Below, in pieces: positions 38,212 to 48,573 of a DNA stretch of 64,000 nucleotides. Position numbers and translations under genes: made by a program. The stretch's first letter is position 1, and every line of letters starts with the position of its first letter. This DNA is from Algiphilus sp. (GTDB lineage: Bacteria > Pseudomonadota > Gammaproteobacteria > Nevskiales > Nevskiaceae). Under the pieces are notes generated by a model, which searched no databases, was not told the DNA's origin, and was given only the letters and a program-made list of their open reading frames with translations. The DNA lies in assembly GCF_023145115.1 (NCBI RefSeq), contig NZ_JAGLEJ010000029.1:1-64000 (forward strand), given 5' to 3'.

Positions 38212-40671
38212 TTACTGCGGTGCTTCCGCGCGCGCCGCGCGCCACTCCAGTCCGAAGGGCTCCGGCGCCCGCATGCGGCCGCCCACCGACGGCCAGATCA
38301 TGCTGCGCTCGACATCCCCGACACTCGGCTGCGAGTAATCGCAGACCCCGTCGGGGAAGACCTCGGCAATGGCGGCCAGCTGCTCGCCGCTGAGCGGTGC
38401 ATCGTAGTCGGCGGCGTCCACCGGCTTGCGCTGGCACTTGAGGACATCGTCGCTGATCGGCATGCCGGCCACCATGCGCGGCGTGCTCGGTACCGGCAGC
38501 GCGATATTGCAGACCGAGAGACCGACCTGGCCGGGCACGTCGACGCGCAGCGTCAGCGGTGGCAGGCCAGGCAGCTGCAGCACGCCGTCGAGCCCCAGGA
38601 TCTGCTCGAGCGTGGGCAGCACCGGCAGCTCGATCCCCAGCGGCAGGTTGAGGCCGATAGACGACAGATCGAGCCGCCCGCCGATCGTGCCGAAGGAGCA
38701 CGCGTCGCCGGCCACCGGCGGCTTGGCGTCGACCACGGCCTGCACGCGGTCGCGCTGATAGCCGGATTCGGACTCGATGGCGTCGAGCGCGTCGAGCCAG
38801 CGCGCCATGGCGCCGTAGACATCGGGCTGGGTCAGCAGACCACGCTTGATGCTGTGCGTGGCGCCGCCGCCGGCGCGCGGTTCCAGGCGGCCGCGTACGG
38901 TGAACGGCCGCACCGCTTCGTGGATGTTGGCGACCGGAATGAGGTCGAGGTAGGGCGCGACATCGATGAACGGCGTCTCCGGCAATGCGCCGCGGCCGAT
39001 CACCGCGCCGATGCGATAGGTCAGCGCTGCGACATCCGGAGCCATCACCATGCGCTCCGGCTGCCACTGGCCATCGATGTCGTAGCCGCCGATGTTGCGG
39101 TTGAGATCGAGGAATTCCGCGAAGCTGATGACGCCGCGGTTGAACGCGTCGAGACCGTACTGCACGCCGGTGTTGTCGAGCGGCCGGCGCGCCACCGTCG
39201 CCCCGTGCACCGGATGCGGCATGGTGCCGAAGATGTTCACGTTGGCGTCCTGGATCGTGCATCGCACGCCGGTGGGATTGGTCTCCGCGTCGTAGCGCAT
39301 CTCGTCCGGGACCGGACAGCCCCGGGTGGGGTCGATGCGGTCGAGGAAGGTATCGCCCCAGGACGTGCAGATGGCGTTGAGCGGCGTGCCGGTGAGCACG
39401 TTGTGCCCGTTCACCGACCAGCGCTTGTTGGCCGCCCAGCCCAGATCGCTGCGTTCGTAGTAGGCCTCCAGCAGCCCGCAGTCGGCAACCGTCATGGCGG
39501 TCGACGGAATGTCCGCGAAGGTGGCGGTGGGCAGGCCGGCCGAGATCAGGCCGGGCGCGTTGTTGGCGGCATTGAACTGCTGCATGGCCGCACCGGAGCC
39601 GTTCGTTCCCACCATGCGCTTCACCGGCCCGTAGGCCTCCACGATGTGCTCCTTGGTCATCATCGTGGTCTCGATGCTGATCATCGGGTTGCAGTGGTTG
39701 CCGAAGGCCGACAGCGTGTTGTGCACCGTGATATCGCCGCGCCCGAGCCGATCCGAAACGCCGGCGATGGTGATCAGCAGATTGTCCGAGCTGATATTGG
39801 TGACATCGGGCAGGCCGCCCAGCACGAAGGCCGGCGTGCTGCTGCCCTGCGCATAGCCCACGCCGCAGGACTCGCCGAACACGTAGTAGACGCCGCCGCT
39901 CCAGTTGATCGGCTCGAAGGGCGCATCGGCGCCGCGCGCCGCCGGATCGTCCAGCACCGCAATGCGCGCGATGCCGCGATTGATCGGCCGCGACTCCACC
40001 CGCACCACCCACGGCACCGAGCGGCCGTCGGCGGTCTGCGTGCCCATGGTGCCGGGCGGATAGCCGCCATGGGGATCCTCCAGCTCGACGAAGTTCTGGG
40101 TCGCCAGCCGGGCGAACCACTGCACCTTCGGCTCGAAGCTGCAGTTCTCGTCGAGCGCCGGACCGAGCCCGGCATCCTCGCTGCGGCAGAAGAACGGCTC
40201 CTGGTGCGGCCCCGAGATCACCGGCCCGCTCACCGGGTGGTTGTCCACTTCCAGCGCCGCGCTGCGCACGCCGGCGGGGCCGCGCGCCTCGGCGGCGATG
40301 GTGTTGACGCCCTCGGCCAGCCCGCTCACCAGCCCGGTCCACTCGCCGTCCTCACCGCGCGTGAAGGCATCGGTGACATCGGCGCCGTTGCGCGTCACGC
40401 GCAGCGTGTCGGCTTCGTCGAGGCCGCGCACCGCCATCAGCACGTCGCCGCCCGTGACCGCGTCCGGCAGGGTCGACACGGTGAGCAGGTCGAACTCGCC
40501 GGTCTCGCGCTGCGGGGTCTTCAGGGTGTGGAAGTCGGCCGCCACGGTGCGGCTGCCGGCGCCGCCACCGGCCCCCTCGGCGGGTGGCTCCGAGCCGCCG
40601 CAGGCACTGAGCAGAAAGGCCGCGGCCACGACAAGACCGGCCGCGCGGCCGGCCGAATGCGATCCATGCAT
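38212..40671 (-). CDS. DUF6351 family secreted lipoprotein
   Basis: An 819-residue exported protein with a lipobox (LVVAAAFLLSAC, Cys24). The sequence matches the DUF6351 style: FDLLTVSTLPDAVTGGDVLM, PHQEPFFCRSED, NWSGGVYYVFGESCGVGYAQ, ISIETTMMTKEHIVEAYGPV, and many Cys residues that likely form disulfides. Relatives are large extracellular proteins; some are thought to be alpha/beta-hydrolase-like, but I cannot confirm a catalytic triad by eye. Gene neighbours on the same strand are the MATE exporter upstream and peroxiredoxin downstream, with gaps of 64 and 82 bp, so the transcription units are uncertain. Confidence 0.8.
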   Translation of the reverse strand: MHGSHSAGRAAGLVVAAAFLLSACGGSEPPAEGAGGGAGSRTVAADFHTLKTPQRETGEFDLLTVSTLPDAVTGGDVLMAVRGLDEADTLRVTRNGADVTDAFTRGEDGEWTGLVSGLAEGVNTIAAEARGPAGVRSAALEVDNHPVSGPVISGPHQEPFFCRSEDAGLGPALDENCSFEPKVQWFARLATQNFVELEDPHGGYPPGTMGTQTADGRSVPWVVRVESRPINRGIARIAVLDDPAARGADAPFEPINWSGGVYYVFGESCGVGYAQGSSTPAFVLGGLPDVTNISSDNLLITIAGVSDRLGRGDITVHNTLSAFGNHCNPMISIETTMMTKEHIVEAYGPVKRMVGTNGSGAAMQQFNAANNAPGLISAGLPTATFADIPSTAMTVADCGLLEAYYERSDLGWAANKRWSVNGHNVLTGTPLNAICTSWGDTFLDRIDPTRGCPVPDEMRYDAETNPTGVRCTIQDANVNIFGTMPHPVHGATVARRPLDNTGVQYGLDAFNRGVISFAEFLDLNRNIGGYDIDGQWQPERMVMAPDVAALTYRIGAVIGRGALPETPFIDVAPYLDLIPVANIHEAVRPFTVRGRLEPRAGGGATHSIKRGLLTQPDVYGAMARWLDALDAIESESGYQRDRVQAVVDAKPPVAGDACSFGTIGGRLDLSSIGLNLPLGIELPVLPTLEQILGLDGVLQLPGLPPLTLRVDVPGQVGLSVCNIALPVPSTPRMVAGMPISDDVLKCQRKPVDAADYDAPLSGEQLAAIAEVFPDGVCDYSQPSVGDVERSMIWPSVGGRMRAPEPFGLEWRAARAEAPQ

Positions 40672-40735
40672 CGACGTCTCCTCCCGATCGTCGTATTTGT
40701 TGTTGCGGGAAGATTACGGCGTCGGGGCGGTAATG

Positions 40736-42091
40736 TCAGTCGTTGTTTTGGCTGACGCCTTCGGCGCGCACGAAGCGCAGCACCAGCCCGATGGCCGCCG
40801 CGGCAAGACCGGCGATGAGCCCCCACCACAGGCCGGTCGGCCCCAGCCCGAGCGTGAAGCCGGCCACCAGCGCCAGCGGCATGCCCACCAGCCAGTAGGC
40901 GGCGATGGTGATGCGCATCGGACCGCGCGTGTCCTTGAGCCCGCGCAGCGCGCCGTTCGCGGAGGCCTGCAGACAGTCGAAGACCTGGAACGCGGCGGCG
41001 AAGCCCAGCAGACGCGCCGCCAGCGCGACCACCTCGCGGTCGTCGGTGTAGAGGCGCGCGATGGCCTCCGGGAAAAGCGCCATCACTGTCGCCGACGCCA
41101 GCGAGAACGCGAAGCCGGCGCCGATCGCGAGCCGCCCGCGCATCTGCGCCTCGACGGCATCGCCGGCGCCCACCGCGTGACCGACGCGCACCGTGGCCGC
41201 GAAGCCGAAGCCCAGCGGCACCATGAAGGCCAGCGCCGCGAAGTTGATCGCCACCTGGTGCGCCGCCACTGCCGCATCGCCGAAGGCGGCCATCAGCAGC
41301 ATCACCGCCGAGAACAGCCCGGCCTCGGCGAGCAGGATGCAGCCAATGGGCAGGCCCAGGCGCAGGGTGTCGCGCCACACCCTGCCGTGCCGGGTCGCGA
41401 CCCGCGCGGTGAACACCGCCAGCGGCTGCAGTGGCCGCCACCCCGCGTACAGCGCCAGCCAGCACGCCAGCATGAACAGCACCGCCACCACCGTCGCCCA
41501 GCCGCAGCCCACCGCGCCGAGCGCCGGGAACGGCCCCACGCCGAGCATGAAGAGCCAGTCGAACAGCGCATTGACCGCGAAGCCGCCGACGCTGATCCAC
41601 AGCACCGGACCGGTACGGCCGGTGCCCTCGACGCCGTAGCGCAGCACGAACACGGCGGCGAAGGCGATGCACGACACCGACTCGGCGCGCAGATAGGCGC
41701 GCGCCAGCGCGGCGGTCTCCGGCTGCAGGCCGGTGAGGCCGATGAGGGCGCTGCCCGCGGTCCACAGCAACACCATCCACACCGCGCCCAGCACCAGCGC
41801 CAGCCCCATGATGGCGCGCAGCAGCGTGCCGGTGTCGTGGACATCGTCGGCCGCGCCGATGCGCTGCGCGACGATCGGCGAGACCGCCATCAGGGTGCCG
41901 AGGAAGAACATGAAGGCCGGCATCCAGACATGGCTGCCCACCGCCACCGCCGCCAGCGCCTGCCCGCCGAGGTGCCCCGCGAACAGCGTGTCGACCACGC
42001 CCATGCCCATGAACGACAGCTGCGCGCCGATGATGGGCGCGGCGGTGCCCAGGAAGGGGCCGAGCTCGCGGCGGTAGGCGGAAACGGACAC
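40736..42091 (-). CDS. MATE family multidrug/cation exporter (NorM-like)
   Basis: A 451-residue inner-membrane protein with about 12 hydrophobic segments. The N-terminal MATE block is AAPIIGAQLSFMGMGVVDTL, split from FAGHLGGQALAAVAVGSH. The second half repeats it at LRLGLPIGCILLAEAGLFSA and AAHQVAINFAALAFMVPLGF. NorM-type MATE exporters use Na+ or H+ gradients to expel cationic compounds. The substrate is not predictable here. It is divergent from cutA with an 85-bp gap. Confidence 0.92.
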   Translation of the reverse strand: MSVSAYRRELGPFLGTAAPIIGAQLSFMGMGVVDTLFAGHLGGQALAAVAVGSHVWMPAFMFFLGTLMAVSPIVAQRIGAADDVHDTGTLLRAIMGLALVLGAVWMVLLWTAGSALIGLTGLQPETAALARAYLRAESVSCIAFAAVFVLRYGVEGTGRTGPVLWISVGGFAVNALFDWLFMLGVGPFPALGAVGCGWATVVAVLFMLACWLALYAGWRPLQPLAVFTARVATRHGRVWRDTLRLGLPIGCILLAEAGLFSAVMLLMAAFGDAAVAAHQVAINFAALAFMVPLGFGFAATVRVGHAVGAGDAVEAQMRGRLAIGAGFAFSLASATVMALFPEAIARLYTDDREVVALAARLLGFAAAFQVFDCLQASANGALRGLKDTRGPMRITIAAYWLVGMPLALVAGFTLGLGPTGLWWGLIAGLAAAAIGLVLRFVRAEGVSQNND

Positions 42092-42176
42092 GGCGGCGAA
42101 CCACGGGGTCGGGACGGAAGGGCCGCCATCTTATGCGCCCGCGTGGCGACACCTCGGCCACTGCTATCCTCGGGGC

Positions 42177-42503
42177 ATGAGCAACCCGCTGGTCGTCCTC
42201 ATCACCGCATCGGAGTCCGAAGCCGCCGACCTCGCCGAGGCGCTGGTCGAACGCCGGCTGGTGGCGTGCGTCAACATCGTCCCGAACGTGGAGTCGGTCT
42301 TCCGCTGGGACGGCGGTGTCGAGCGCGAGCCCGAGGCGCTGCTGGTGTGCAAGACCAGCGCCGAGGCCTACGACGCGCTCGAATCCGAGCTGCCGTCGCT
42401 GCATTCCTACGACGTGCCCGAGTGCATCGCGATCGAGACCGACCGCGCGCTGGCCGCCTACGCGCAGTGGGTCTCGGCCGAAGCGCGTCCGGACGACCGC
42501 TGA
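42177..42503 (+). CDS. cutA: Divalent-cation tolerance protein CutA
   Basis: A 108-residue protein with the CutA1 ferredoxin-like fold (VVLITASESEAADLAEALVE, RRLVACVNIVPNVESVFRWD, HSYDVPECIAI). CutA forms very stable trimers and was linked to copper tolerance in E. coli; its role is still unclear. A TATCCT element ends only 6 bp before the ATG, so the transcript may be nearly leaderless. The next gene starts 2 bp after its stop, and in many proteobacteria cutA precedes a DsbD or thioredoxin-like gene. Confidence 0.93.
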   Translation: MSNPLVVLITASESEAADLAEALVERRLVACVNIVPNVESVFRWDGGVEREPEALLVCKTSAEAYDALESELPSLHSYDVPECIAIETDRALAAYAQWVSAEARPDDR

Positions 42504-42505
42504 GC

Positions 42506-43009
42506 GTGGCGCGCGCGCTCCCCCTCGTCCTGCTGGGCATCGCTGGTCTGCTGATCGGCGCCGGCGCCTACGTCTGGCTCGAGCCGGAGCCCCCGCCCGC
42601 GACGCCGACGCTCACCGTGTCGGACCTCGACGGGCGTGCGCACACGCTGGCGGAATACCGCGGCAAGGTGGTAGTAGTGAATTTCTGGGCGACCTGGTGT
42701 CCACCGTGCCGCAAGGAGATCCCGATGCTCATCGAGGCGCAGGCCGATCTGGCCGACGACGGGCTGCGGATCCTCGGGCTGGCGCTGGACGATCCGGAGC
42801 CGGTGCGCCGCTACGCCGAGCAGGAAGGCATGAACTATCCGGTCTTCGCCGACCCGGCACAGATCGGGCCGGCACTGGCGCGGCTCGGCGACACGCGCGG
42901 CGCTCTGCCCTTCACGGTCGTGATCGACCGCAGCGGCACGGTCGTCGAACAGCACTACGGCGAGCTCGATCGTGTTGCATTGGACGCCATTCTTGCCCCC
43001 TATTTGTAA
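42506..43009 (+). CDS. TlpA-like membrane-anchored thioredoxin
   Basis: A 167-residue periplasmic oxidoreductase anchored by one N-terminal helix (LPLVLLGIAGLLIGAGAYVW). The thioredoxin fold has LAEYRGKVVVVNFWATWCPP followed by CRKEIPML, with CPPC as the redox motif, and GALPFTVVIDRSGTV with the cis-proline. TlpA/ResA-type proteins reduce apocytochromes or other envelope thiols. The GTG start lies 2 bp after cutA, so the two are co-transcribed. Confidence 0.88.
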   Translation: MARALPLVLLGIAGLLIGAGAYVWLEPEPPPATPTLTVSDLDGRAHTLAEYRGKVVVVNFWATWCPPCRKEIPMLIEAQADLADDGLRILGLALDDPEPVRRYAEQEGMNYPVFADPAQIGPALARLGDTRGALPFTVVIDRSGTVVEQHYGELDRVALDAILAPYL

Positions 43010-43044
43010 GAAAATCGCTCGAAAAGCGTTAAACGTGCGCTAGG

Positions 43045-43075
43045 CTGGCACTCTGCGGAACGCTCCGGCTATACT
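43045..43075 (+). promoter_or_regulatory. Candidate sigma-70 promoter for aroQ-accBC
   Basis: TATACT (43070-43075) is a 5/6 -10 match. The best -35 is CTGGCA (43045-43050) with a 19-bp spacer, longer than ideal. The start would fall near 43082, 22 nt before the aroQ GTG, in the gap after the TlpA-like gene. Confidence 0.45.
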
Positions 43076-43103
43076 GGCCGGGAACCTCGACGAGCATCCC
43101 CTC

Positions 43104-43538
43104 GTGCACCGCATCCTGTTGCTGAACGGGCCCAACCTCAACATGCTCGGCCGCCGCGAGCCCGAGCGGTACGGGAGCGAGACCCTGGACGCGGTAGTCG
43201 CCCGGTGCAGCGAGCTCGCCGATGCACTCGGCGCCGAGCTGGACGCCTTCCAGTCCAATCACGAGGGCGCGCTGGTCGACCGCATCCACGCCGCCGCCGA
43301 CGACGGCACCACCGCCATCGTCATCAACGCCGGCGCCTATACCCATACCAGCATCGCGCTGCGCGACGCCCTCGCCGCAGTGCCGCTGCCGTACTACGAA
43401 GTCCATATCAGCAATGTGCACGCGCGCGAGTCGTTCCGCCACGCCTCGCTGATCGCCGCCGGCGCCGCCGGCGTGCTGGTCGGCCTGGGCACGGACGGCT
43501 ACCTGCTGGCCCTGCGCGCGGCCTGCGGCCAGACCTGA
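43104..43538 (+). CDS. aroQ: Type II 3-dehydroquinate dehydratase (AroQ)
   Basis: Converts 3-dehydroquinate to 3-dehydroshikimate in the shikimate pathway. The 144 residues carry LLLNGPNLNMLGRREPERYG with the flexible-lid Arg and Tyr, the FQSNHEGALVD motif, INAGAYTHTSIALRDAL, and the catalytic His in EVHISNVHARESFRH. The GTG start at 43104 gives the family's usual beginning (HRILLLNGPN). It leads accBC, a common order in gammaproteobacteria. Confidence 0.95.
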   Translation: MHRILLLNGPNLNMLGRREPERYGSETLDAVVARCSELADALGAELDAFQSNHEGALVDRIHAAADDGTTAIVINAGAYTHTSIALRDALAAVPLPYYEVHISNVHARESFRHASLIAAGAAGVLVGLGTDGYLLALRAACGQT

Positions 43539-43577
43539 CTCCACTCACGCATTCGGCAACGAGACCCCAAATACGCC

Positions 43578-44036
43578 ATGGATATCCGCACCATCAAGAA
43601 GCTCATCGAGCTGCTCGAACACTCCGGCATCGCCGAGCTGGAGGTCAAGCAGGGCGAGGAATCGGTCCGCATCAGCCGCCAGGGCCCCAACGTCGTCGCG
43701 GCGCAGGCCGCGCCCGCCTATCCGCAGCCGCAGGCGGCTCCGGCCCCGGCGCCCGAGCCCGCACCGGCCGCGGCTCCGGCACCCGCTGCCAGCGAGGCCA
43801 ACGCCATGCGCGCCCCCATGGTGGGCACCTTCTACCGCGCGCCGGCGCCGGGCGCGAAGGCCTTCGTCGAGGTCGGCCAGACGGTGAAGAGCGGCCAGAC
43901 GCTCTGCATCATCGAGGCCATGAAGATGCTCAACCAGATCGAGTCGGACCGCGACGGCGTGGTCAGCCAGATCCTGGTGGAGAACGGCGAGCCGGTCGAG
44001 TTCGACCAGCCGCTGTTCGTCATCGAGCCCGCCTGA
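43578..44036 (+). CDS. accB: Acetyl-CoA carboxylase biotin carboxyl carrier protein (AccB)
   Basis: A 152-residue carrier subunit. The N-terminal IKKLIELLEHSGIAELEVKQ domain is followed by an Ala/Pro linker (41-72) and the biotinyl domain with EAMKM, Lys116 being the biotinylation site. It shuttles carboxybiotin between AccC and the carboxyltransferase for malonyl-CoA synthesis. It starts 39 bp after aroQ and 16 bp before accC. Confidence 0.96.
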   Translation: MDIRTIKKLIELLEHSGIAELEVKQGEESVRISRQGPNVVAAQAAPAYPQPQAAPAPAPEPAPAAAPAPAASEANAMRAPMVGTFYRAPAPGAKAFVEVGQTVKSGQTLCIIEAMKMLNQIESDRDGVVSQILVENGEPVEFDQPLFVIEPA

Positions 44037-44052
44037 TCGCCCCGGCGCCGGC

Positions 44053-45401
<1,349 letters not shown>

Positions 45402-45402
<1 letters not shown>

Positions 45403-46277
45403 TGGCCTGGCGTCAGCTCAGCCTGCGGACGCGTCATCCCGAGTTCGCCGAGGAGATCCTCGACGCCAACGGCGCGGTCTCGGTCAGCGTGCTGCCCACC
45501 GACGACGCCGAGGCGATCCTCGAGCCCGGCCCGGGCCAGACACCGATGTGGCAGGAGGCGCTGGTCCAGGGCCTGTTCGCCGACGATGCCGATCTCGACC
45601 CGGCGCGTGCCGCCCTCGCCGAGCTGCTGCCGGACGGCGACGGCGTGACACCGGACGAGGCCCTGGTGCCCGACGCGGACTGGGTACGCAACTGCCTCGA
45701 CAGCATGACCGCTATGCGTTTCGGCGAGCGGCTCTGGGTGACGCCGCATCACCGCGACGTCCCCGACGACGATGCCGTCGTGGTGAAGCTCGACCCCGGC
45801 CTGGCGTTCGGTACCGGCACCCATCCGACCACCGATCTCTGCCTGCGCTGGCTCGACGGCGCCGCGCTCGCCGGGAAGCGCGTGCTCGACTACGGCAGCG
45901 GCTCGGGCATTCTCGCGGTGGCTGCGCTCAAGCTCGGCGCGCGCGAGGCGGTGGCGGTGGACAATGACCCCCAGGCGGTGCGCGCCAGCCGCGAGAACGC
46001 CATCAACAACGGCGTCGCCGACGCACTGCACTGCTGTGACATCGATGCCTTCGATGCCGGCACGGGTTTCGACGTCGTGCTGGCCAACATCCTGGCCGAG
46101 CCGCTCATCGCGCTGGCACCGACCCTGCTGTCGGCGCTGCGCCCGAACGGCGACATCGTGCTCGCCGGACTGCTCGACCGTCAGGCCGACCGCGTGGCGG
46201 CCGCCTACCCCGGCATCGACTGGACCCGCGAGGGGCACGAGGGCTGGACGCGGCTTGCAGGGCGCAGCACGAATTAG
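45402..46277 (+). CDS. prmA: Ribosomal protein L11 methyltransferase (PrmA)
   Basis: A 291-residue SAM-dependent enzyme that trimethylates L11. The N-terminal substrate-recognition domain (MAWRQLSLRTRHPEFAEEIL) is joined to the methyltransferase domain with PGLAFGTGTHPTTDLCLRWL, LDYGSGSGILAVAALKLGA, AVDNDPQAVRASRENAINN and VLANILAEPLIAL. ATG at 45402. prmA sits with accC and fis in many gammaproteobacteria; the dusB gene found there in enterics is absent. Confidence 0.95.
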
Positions 46278-46348
46278 GCGCTGAAAATGCTGCGCCGCGA
46301 CACGCGGCGGCCCGGAAATCCACGGTGGTCCGAGCGCGACGCAGGCGC

Positions 46349-46354
46349 TATAGT
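46349..46354 (+). promoter_or_regulatory. Candidate -10 element for fis-purH
   Basis: TATAGT in the 159-bp gap between prmA and fis. It would give a leader of about 75 nt. The -35 region (TGGTCC at 46326-46331, 17-bp spacing) is poor, so an activator or Fis autoregulation could be involved. Confidence 0.35.
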
Positions 46355-46436
46355 GCGCCGCTGTCATGTCCGCGTCATGTTCGGTCCGCCGGCCGACGAG
46401 GACGCGCGAAGCCGCCCACCCAGACCGCCTCCGGCC

Positions 46437-46703
46437 ATGCCCGATACGCTACCGCCCGCGCCCAAGTGCCTAGCTGATCACGTTGCCGAGAGTCTCGATG
46501 ACTACTTCCAGCACCTCAACGGGCACACGCCGCCGGGCGACCTCTACGGCATGGTGCTGAACCAGATCGAGGCGCCGCTGCTGTCGAAGGTGCTGCAGCA
46601 CTGCGACGGCAACCAGTCGCGCGCCGCAGCGGTGCTGGGCATGAACCGCGCCACCCTGCGCAAGAAGCTGCGCCAGCACGGCCTCATGGCAGCTACATCA
46701 TGA
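46437..46703 (+). CDS. fis: Fis family nucleoid-associated DNA-binding protein
   Basis: An 88-residue protein. The C-terminal factor-for-inversion helix-turn-helix is clear (EAPLLSKVLQHCDGNQSRAA, then AVLGMNRATLRKKLRQHGL). The N-terminal dimerisation helices (LADHVAESLDDYFQHLNGH) are also present. Fis bends DNA and controls rRNA and growth-phase genes. I chose the ATG at 46437; an upstream ATG at 46377 would add 20 Arg/Pro-rich residues. The stop overlaps purH by ATGA, linking expression of Fis with purine synthesis, as in Pseudomonas. Confidence 0.92.
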   Translation: MPDTLPPAPKCLADHVAESLDDYFQHLNGHTPPGDLYGMVLNQIEAPLLSKVLQHCDGNQSRAAAVLGMNRATLRKKLRQHGLMAATS

Positions 46704-48247
46704 CGGCGATGCGTGCGCTGCTGTCGGTCTCCGACAAGACCGGCCTCGACACCCTCGCGCGTGCGCTGCACGAAGCCGGCGTCGAGCTCATCTCCACGGG
46801 CGGTACCCATCGCGCCATCGCCGGAGCCGGCATCCCGGTCACCGAAGTCTCCGCCGTCACCGGCTTCCCGGAGATCATGGACGGGCGCGTCAAGACCCTG
46901 CACCCGACCATCCACGGCGGCATCCTCGGCCGGCGCGGCACCGATGACGCGGTCATGGCAGAGCACGGCATCACCGGCATCGATCTCGTCGTGGTCAACC
47001 TCTACCCCTTCGCGCAGACCGTCGCACGCGAGGACTGCACCTTCGAGCTGGCGGTCGAGAACATCGACATCGGCGGCCCCGCCATGGTCCGCGCCGCCGC
47101 CAAGAACCACGCCCATGTCGCCGTGGTCGTCGACCCGGCGGACTACGATGCCGTGATCGCGGCGGTGTCGCAGGGCAAGCTGCCCGACCGCCTCCGCCAG
47201 CAGCTCGCGACCAAGGCCTTCGCCCATACCGCGCGCTACGACGCGGCGGTCGCCGAGTACATGCAGCGCGCCTGCGATCCCGACGAGGAACACCCCGCAT
47301 CGCTGGTCGCCGGCTGGGACCGCGTCGACCGCCTGCGCTACGGCGAGAACCCGCACCAGAGCGCCGCGTTCTACCGCGACGCCGACGCCGCGCCCGGATC
47401 GCTGGGCGCCGCGCGCCTGGTGCAGGGCAAGCCGATGTCGTACAACAACTACGCCGACGCCGATGCCGCCATGGGCTGCGTCGCCCAGTTCGAGGAAGCG
47501 GCCTGCGTCATCGTCAAGCACGCCAACCCCTGCGGGGTCGCGGTGCGCGACGACATCGCCGCGGCCTACGATGCCGCCTTCCAGACCGACCCCACCTCGG
47601 CCTTCGGCGGCATCATCGCCTTCAACCGCACGCTGGACGGCGCCACCGCCGCGACCATCGTCAAGCGCCAGTTCGTCGAGGTGCTGATCGCACCGGATGC
47701 CGACGACGCCGCCATCGAGGCCGTCGCCGCCAAGCCCAATGTGCGGCTGCTGCTCACCGGCTCGGCGGCGACGCCGCTGCCCCGGCGGGTGCTGCACAGC
47801 GTCTCCGGCGGCCTGCTCGTGCAGCAGCCCGATGCCGGCGCCATCGACGCCGGGCAGCTGCGCACCGCCAGCAAGCGCGAGCCCGACCCCGACACCGTGC
47901 GCGACCTGCTGTTCGCCTGGCGGGTGGCCAAGTACGTCAAGTCCAACGCCATCGTCTACGCGCGCGACGGCCAGACCATCGGCATCGGTGCCGGCCAGAT
48001 GAGCCGCGTCTACTCGGCGCGCATCGCCGGCATCAAGGCCGCCGACGAGGAGCTCGCAGTCGAGGGCGCGGTCATGGCATCGGATGCCTTCTTCCCGTTC
48101 CGGGACGGCATCGACGCCGCTGCCGCCGCCGGCATCCGCGCGATCATCCAGCCCGGTGGCTCGATGCGCGACGAGGAAGTCATCACCGCCGCCGACGAGC
48201 ACGGCATCGCGATGGTGTTCACCGGGATGCGGCACTTCCGGCACTGA
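46700..48247 (+). CDS. purH: Bifunctional AICAR formyltransferase / IMP cyclohydrolase (PurH)
   Basis: Catalyses the last two steps of IMP synthesis. In the 515-residue chain, residues 1-190 form the cyclohydrolase (ALLSVSDKTGLDTLARALHE, STGGTHRAIAGAG, VKTLHPTIHGGILGRR). The rest is the formyltransferase with RYGENPHQSAAFYR, KHANPCGVAV, the TSAFGGIIAFNR block and SDAFFPFRDGIDAAAAAG. The full length matches the family. It is translationally coupled to fis. purD, a common next gene, is not present. Confidence 0.97.
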   Translation: MTAMRALLSVSDKTGLDTLARALHEAGVELISTGGTHRAIAGAGIPVTEVSAVTGFPEIMDGRVKTLHPTIHGGILGRRGTDDAVMAEHGITGIDLVVVNLYPFAQTVAREDCTFELAVENIDIGGPAMVRAAAKNHAHVAVVVDPADYDAVIAAVSQGKLPDRLRQQLATKAFAHTARYDAAVAEYMQRACDPDEEHPASLVAGWDRVDRLRYGENPHQSAAFYRDADAAPGSLGAARLVQGKPMSYNNYADADAAMGCVAQFEEAACVIVKHANPCGVAVRDDIAAAYDAAFQTDPTSAFGGIIAFNRTLDGATAATIVKRQFVEVLIAPDADDAAIEAVAAKPNVRLLLTGSAATPLPRRVLHSVSGGLLVQQPDAGAIDAGQLRTASKREPDPDTVRDLLFAWRVAKYVKSNAIVYARDGQTIGIGAGQMSRVYSARIAGIKAADEELAVEGAVMASDAFFPFRDGIDAAAAAGIRAIIQPGGSMRDEEVITAADEHGIAMVFTGMRHFRH

Positions 48248-48353
48248 GTCGCGCCGGCATCCTCGCCGCGCGACCACCGCGCATGGGGGCTCCGGCACGC
48301 CGCGCACGGGACACGCAAGGGGACCGCACCGCCCACTGGAAGCGCCGCCGAGA

Positions 48354-48475
48354 GGGGACAGTATACTAAATTTCTCTGCATCATCGCGCGCGCACGAAAG
48401 GGGACAGTATATTTAATCCCCGTGGCCGCCGCGGACTACGCGCGGCAATGCAGAGGAATTAAATATACTGTCCCC
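48354..48475. repeat. Inverted-repeat remnant of a RAYT-associated or MITE-like element
   Basis: The word GGGGACAGTATA occurs three times: direct at 48354 and 48400, inverted ending at 48475. The copy at 48400 and the inverted copy share GGGGACAGTATATTTAAT exactly. The outer copies also match beyond it (CTCTGCAT and CGCGCG), making an imperfect inverted repeat of about 39 bp around the middle copy. These words resemble ends often seen beside REP-associated tyrosine transposases. No transposase is present. The rest of the 48248-48573 gap shows no gene. Confidence 0.6.
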
Positions 48476-48573
48476 CTTCTTCGCGTCTTGCGGTCGTCGT
48501 GTGGGCAACCACGGCCCGGATCGAAGGGAATCCGCATAATGTGCGGCCCTAACCGCCTTCCGGCAGTCATTCC

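Noticed and set aside
38854..40755. Long plus-strand open frame opposite the DUF6351 gene
   Set aside because: It is the antisense of a lipoprotein with a signal peptide and a recognised domain. Its own product has no family features.
42165..42176. Claiming a firm leaderless promoter for cutA
   Set aside because: TATCCT lies just before the ATG, but no good -35 is visible, so it is mentioned only in the cutA entry.
46544..48307. Minus-strand open frame opposite fis-purH
   Set aside because: PurH and Fis explain the DNA. The antisense product is a valine/glycine-rich shadow.
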